Assembly: GCA_009731375.1 (NCBI GenBank)
Contig: BJOX01000085.1
Coordinates: forward strand, 267,923-331,922
Direction: 5' to 3'
DNA: 64,000 bases
Source of the DNA: Paulinella micropora
Lineage: Eukaryota; Cercozoa; Imbricatea; Euglyphida
A model generated the notes under the pieces. It saw only the letters and a list, made by a program, of their open reading frames with translations, had not been told where the DNA came from and searched no databases. Positions 63,363 through 64,000 of the stretch are shown here, piece by piece (the stretch's first letter is position 1; every line of letters begins with the position of its first letter). Made by a program: the position numbers and the translations under genes.

Positions 63363-64000
63363 TCACGCACCTTGACTGAGGCAGAAAGACCCAGACCACC
63401 CCAATGGCTGCGGCCACCCGCCACACACAACACACTTTTGGCGGGACTGGTCGGGCCATCCGGACAGGATCGTTTCTTTTTGGGCGGCGCGGGCCGCTGG
63501 CACCTTTTTGGTGGCCCAGCGCGCGAGGCCATCCAAGCAGTGAAAACTGCTTAGAATAAGCTGTAACACAGCTCAAAAAAGTGCGTCGGAAATCGCATAC
63601 TCTACTTAGGGGAGGAGGGAAAATGCTAGGCTATGCACTGAACTCCCGGGCTAGTCGGTCGTGTTACGCATACTGTACTGTACTATCAAGGGTTGGCCGG
63701 GAGTCTGAGTTCAGTTCGGTGAGAGGGATGCCACTGAACGATTTGTAAAAATGGAAGATGCTTCTTGAGTCACCTGACTTTTGTCCTTCCTACCTTTCCT
63801 TTTCTCATTTAAGTTTTTTCTCTCTATTGTCTTTCTTTTGAATCCATTTTCATTCTTGCCTGTTTTTTATCGTGTAGTCGTCCATCTTCTTCCTTTTTTT
63901 CTCTAGTTTTGTCCTTTTGTGAGTTTGGATACAACCCCAAGGTGATTACACAACGAACTCTTAATAAAGATCTCTATGGCTGCATTAAGTCCTGACTCCT
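63363..64000. other. 3' UTR / unique sequence to the window end
   Basis: Non-repetitive. AGCTGTAACA at 63558 and TAATAAAG at 63961 are possible 3' end signals. No further gene was seen. Confidence 0.45.

Overview
The window is nuclear DNA of a eukaryote. It carries spliced genes with AG-ended introns, GC-rich exons, a LINE retrotransposon and a very large load of 2-6 nt simple repeats, plus about 20 runs of N that mostly sit next to repeat tracts or G/C homopolymers. The lineage cannot be fixed from sequence alone. A microbial eukaryote, probably an alga, is the best guess. Acceptors are mostly AG|G and a few donors look like GC, as reported in dinoflagellates and haptophytes. A TGTAA just after the stop of the first gene would instead fit green algae.

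Reading the short non-repetitive islands and joining them by reading phase gives three genes. (1) A plus-strand CPA1-type Na+/H+ exchanger (NHE) enters from the left, with its N-terminus outside the window. About ten exons of 30-152 nt from 1317 to 18193 encode the conserved transporter core, and several less certain exons encode a cytoplasmic tail ending at 30210. (2) A minus-strand EXO1-like 5'-3' exonuclease of the Rad2/XPG family runs from ATG 57164 down to the stop at 39657. It is built from at least 16 exons, and all seven metal-binding acidic residues expected for EXO1 are present. (3) A short plus-strand gene at 60864-63362 may encode a small zinc-ribbon protein. The first two genes converge on a repeat-filled intergenic region at 30.2-39.6 kb. 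Genes 2 and 3 diverge from about 57.2-60.8 kb.

The introns are almost entirely microsatellite: (CTAT)n, (GTAT)n, (GA)n, (CA)n, (TTAC)n, (AAT)n and hexamer arrays. These tracts often run up to the splice sites and supply GTATGT or GTACAT donors and pyrimidine tracts. An intact 1703-codon LINE (7937-13048, minus) sits antisense in the largest NHE intron. The LINE and two short dispersed families (A, about 490 bp, and B, about 230 bp with a tRNA-like end) all lie inside (AAT)n/(ATT)n tracts. Two other families (D and E) abut (ATCT)n.

The most unusual signal is that many exons have degenerate partial copies ('echoes') in the neighbouring introns. Copies of the acceptor side lie upstream of the exon and copies of the donor side lie downstream, separated by microsatellite. 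At two EXO1 exons the echoes form what look like ordinary 75-95 bp minisatellites (44.49-45.0 kb and 46.29-47.06 kb).
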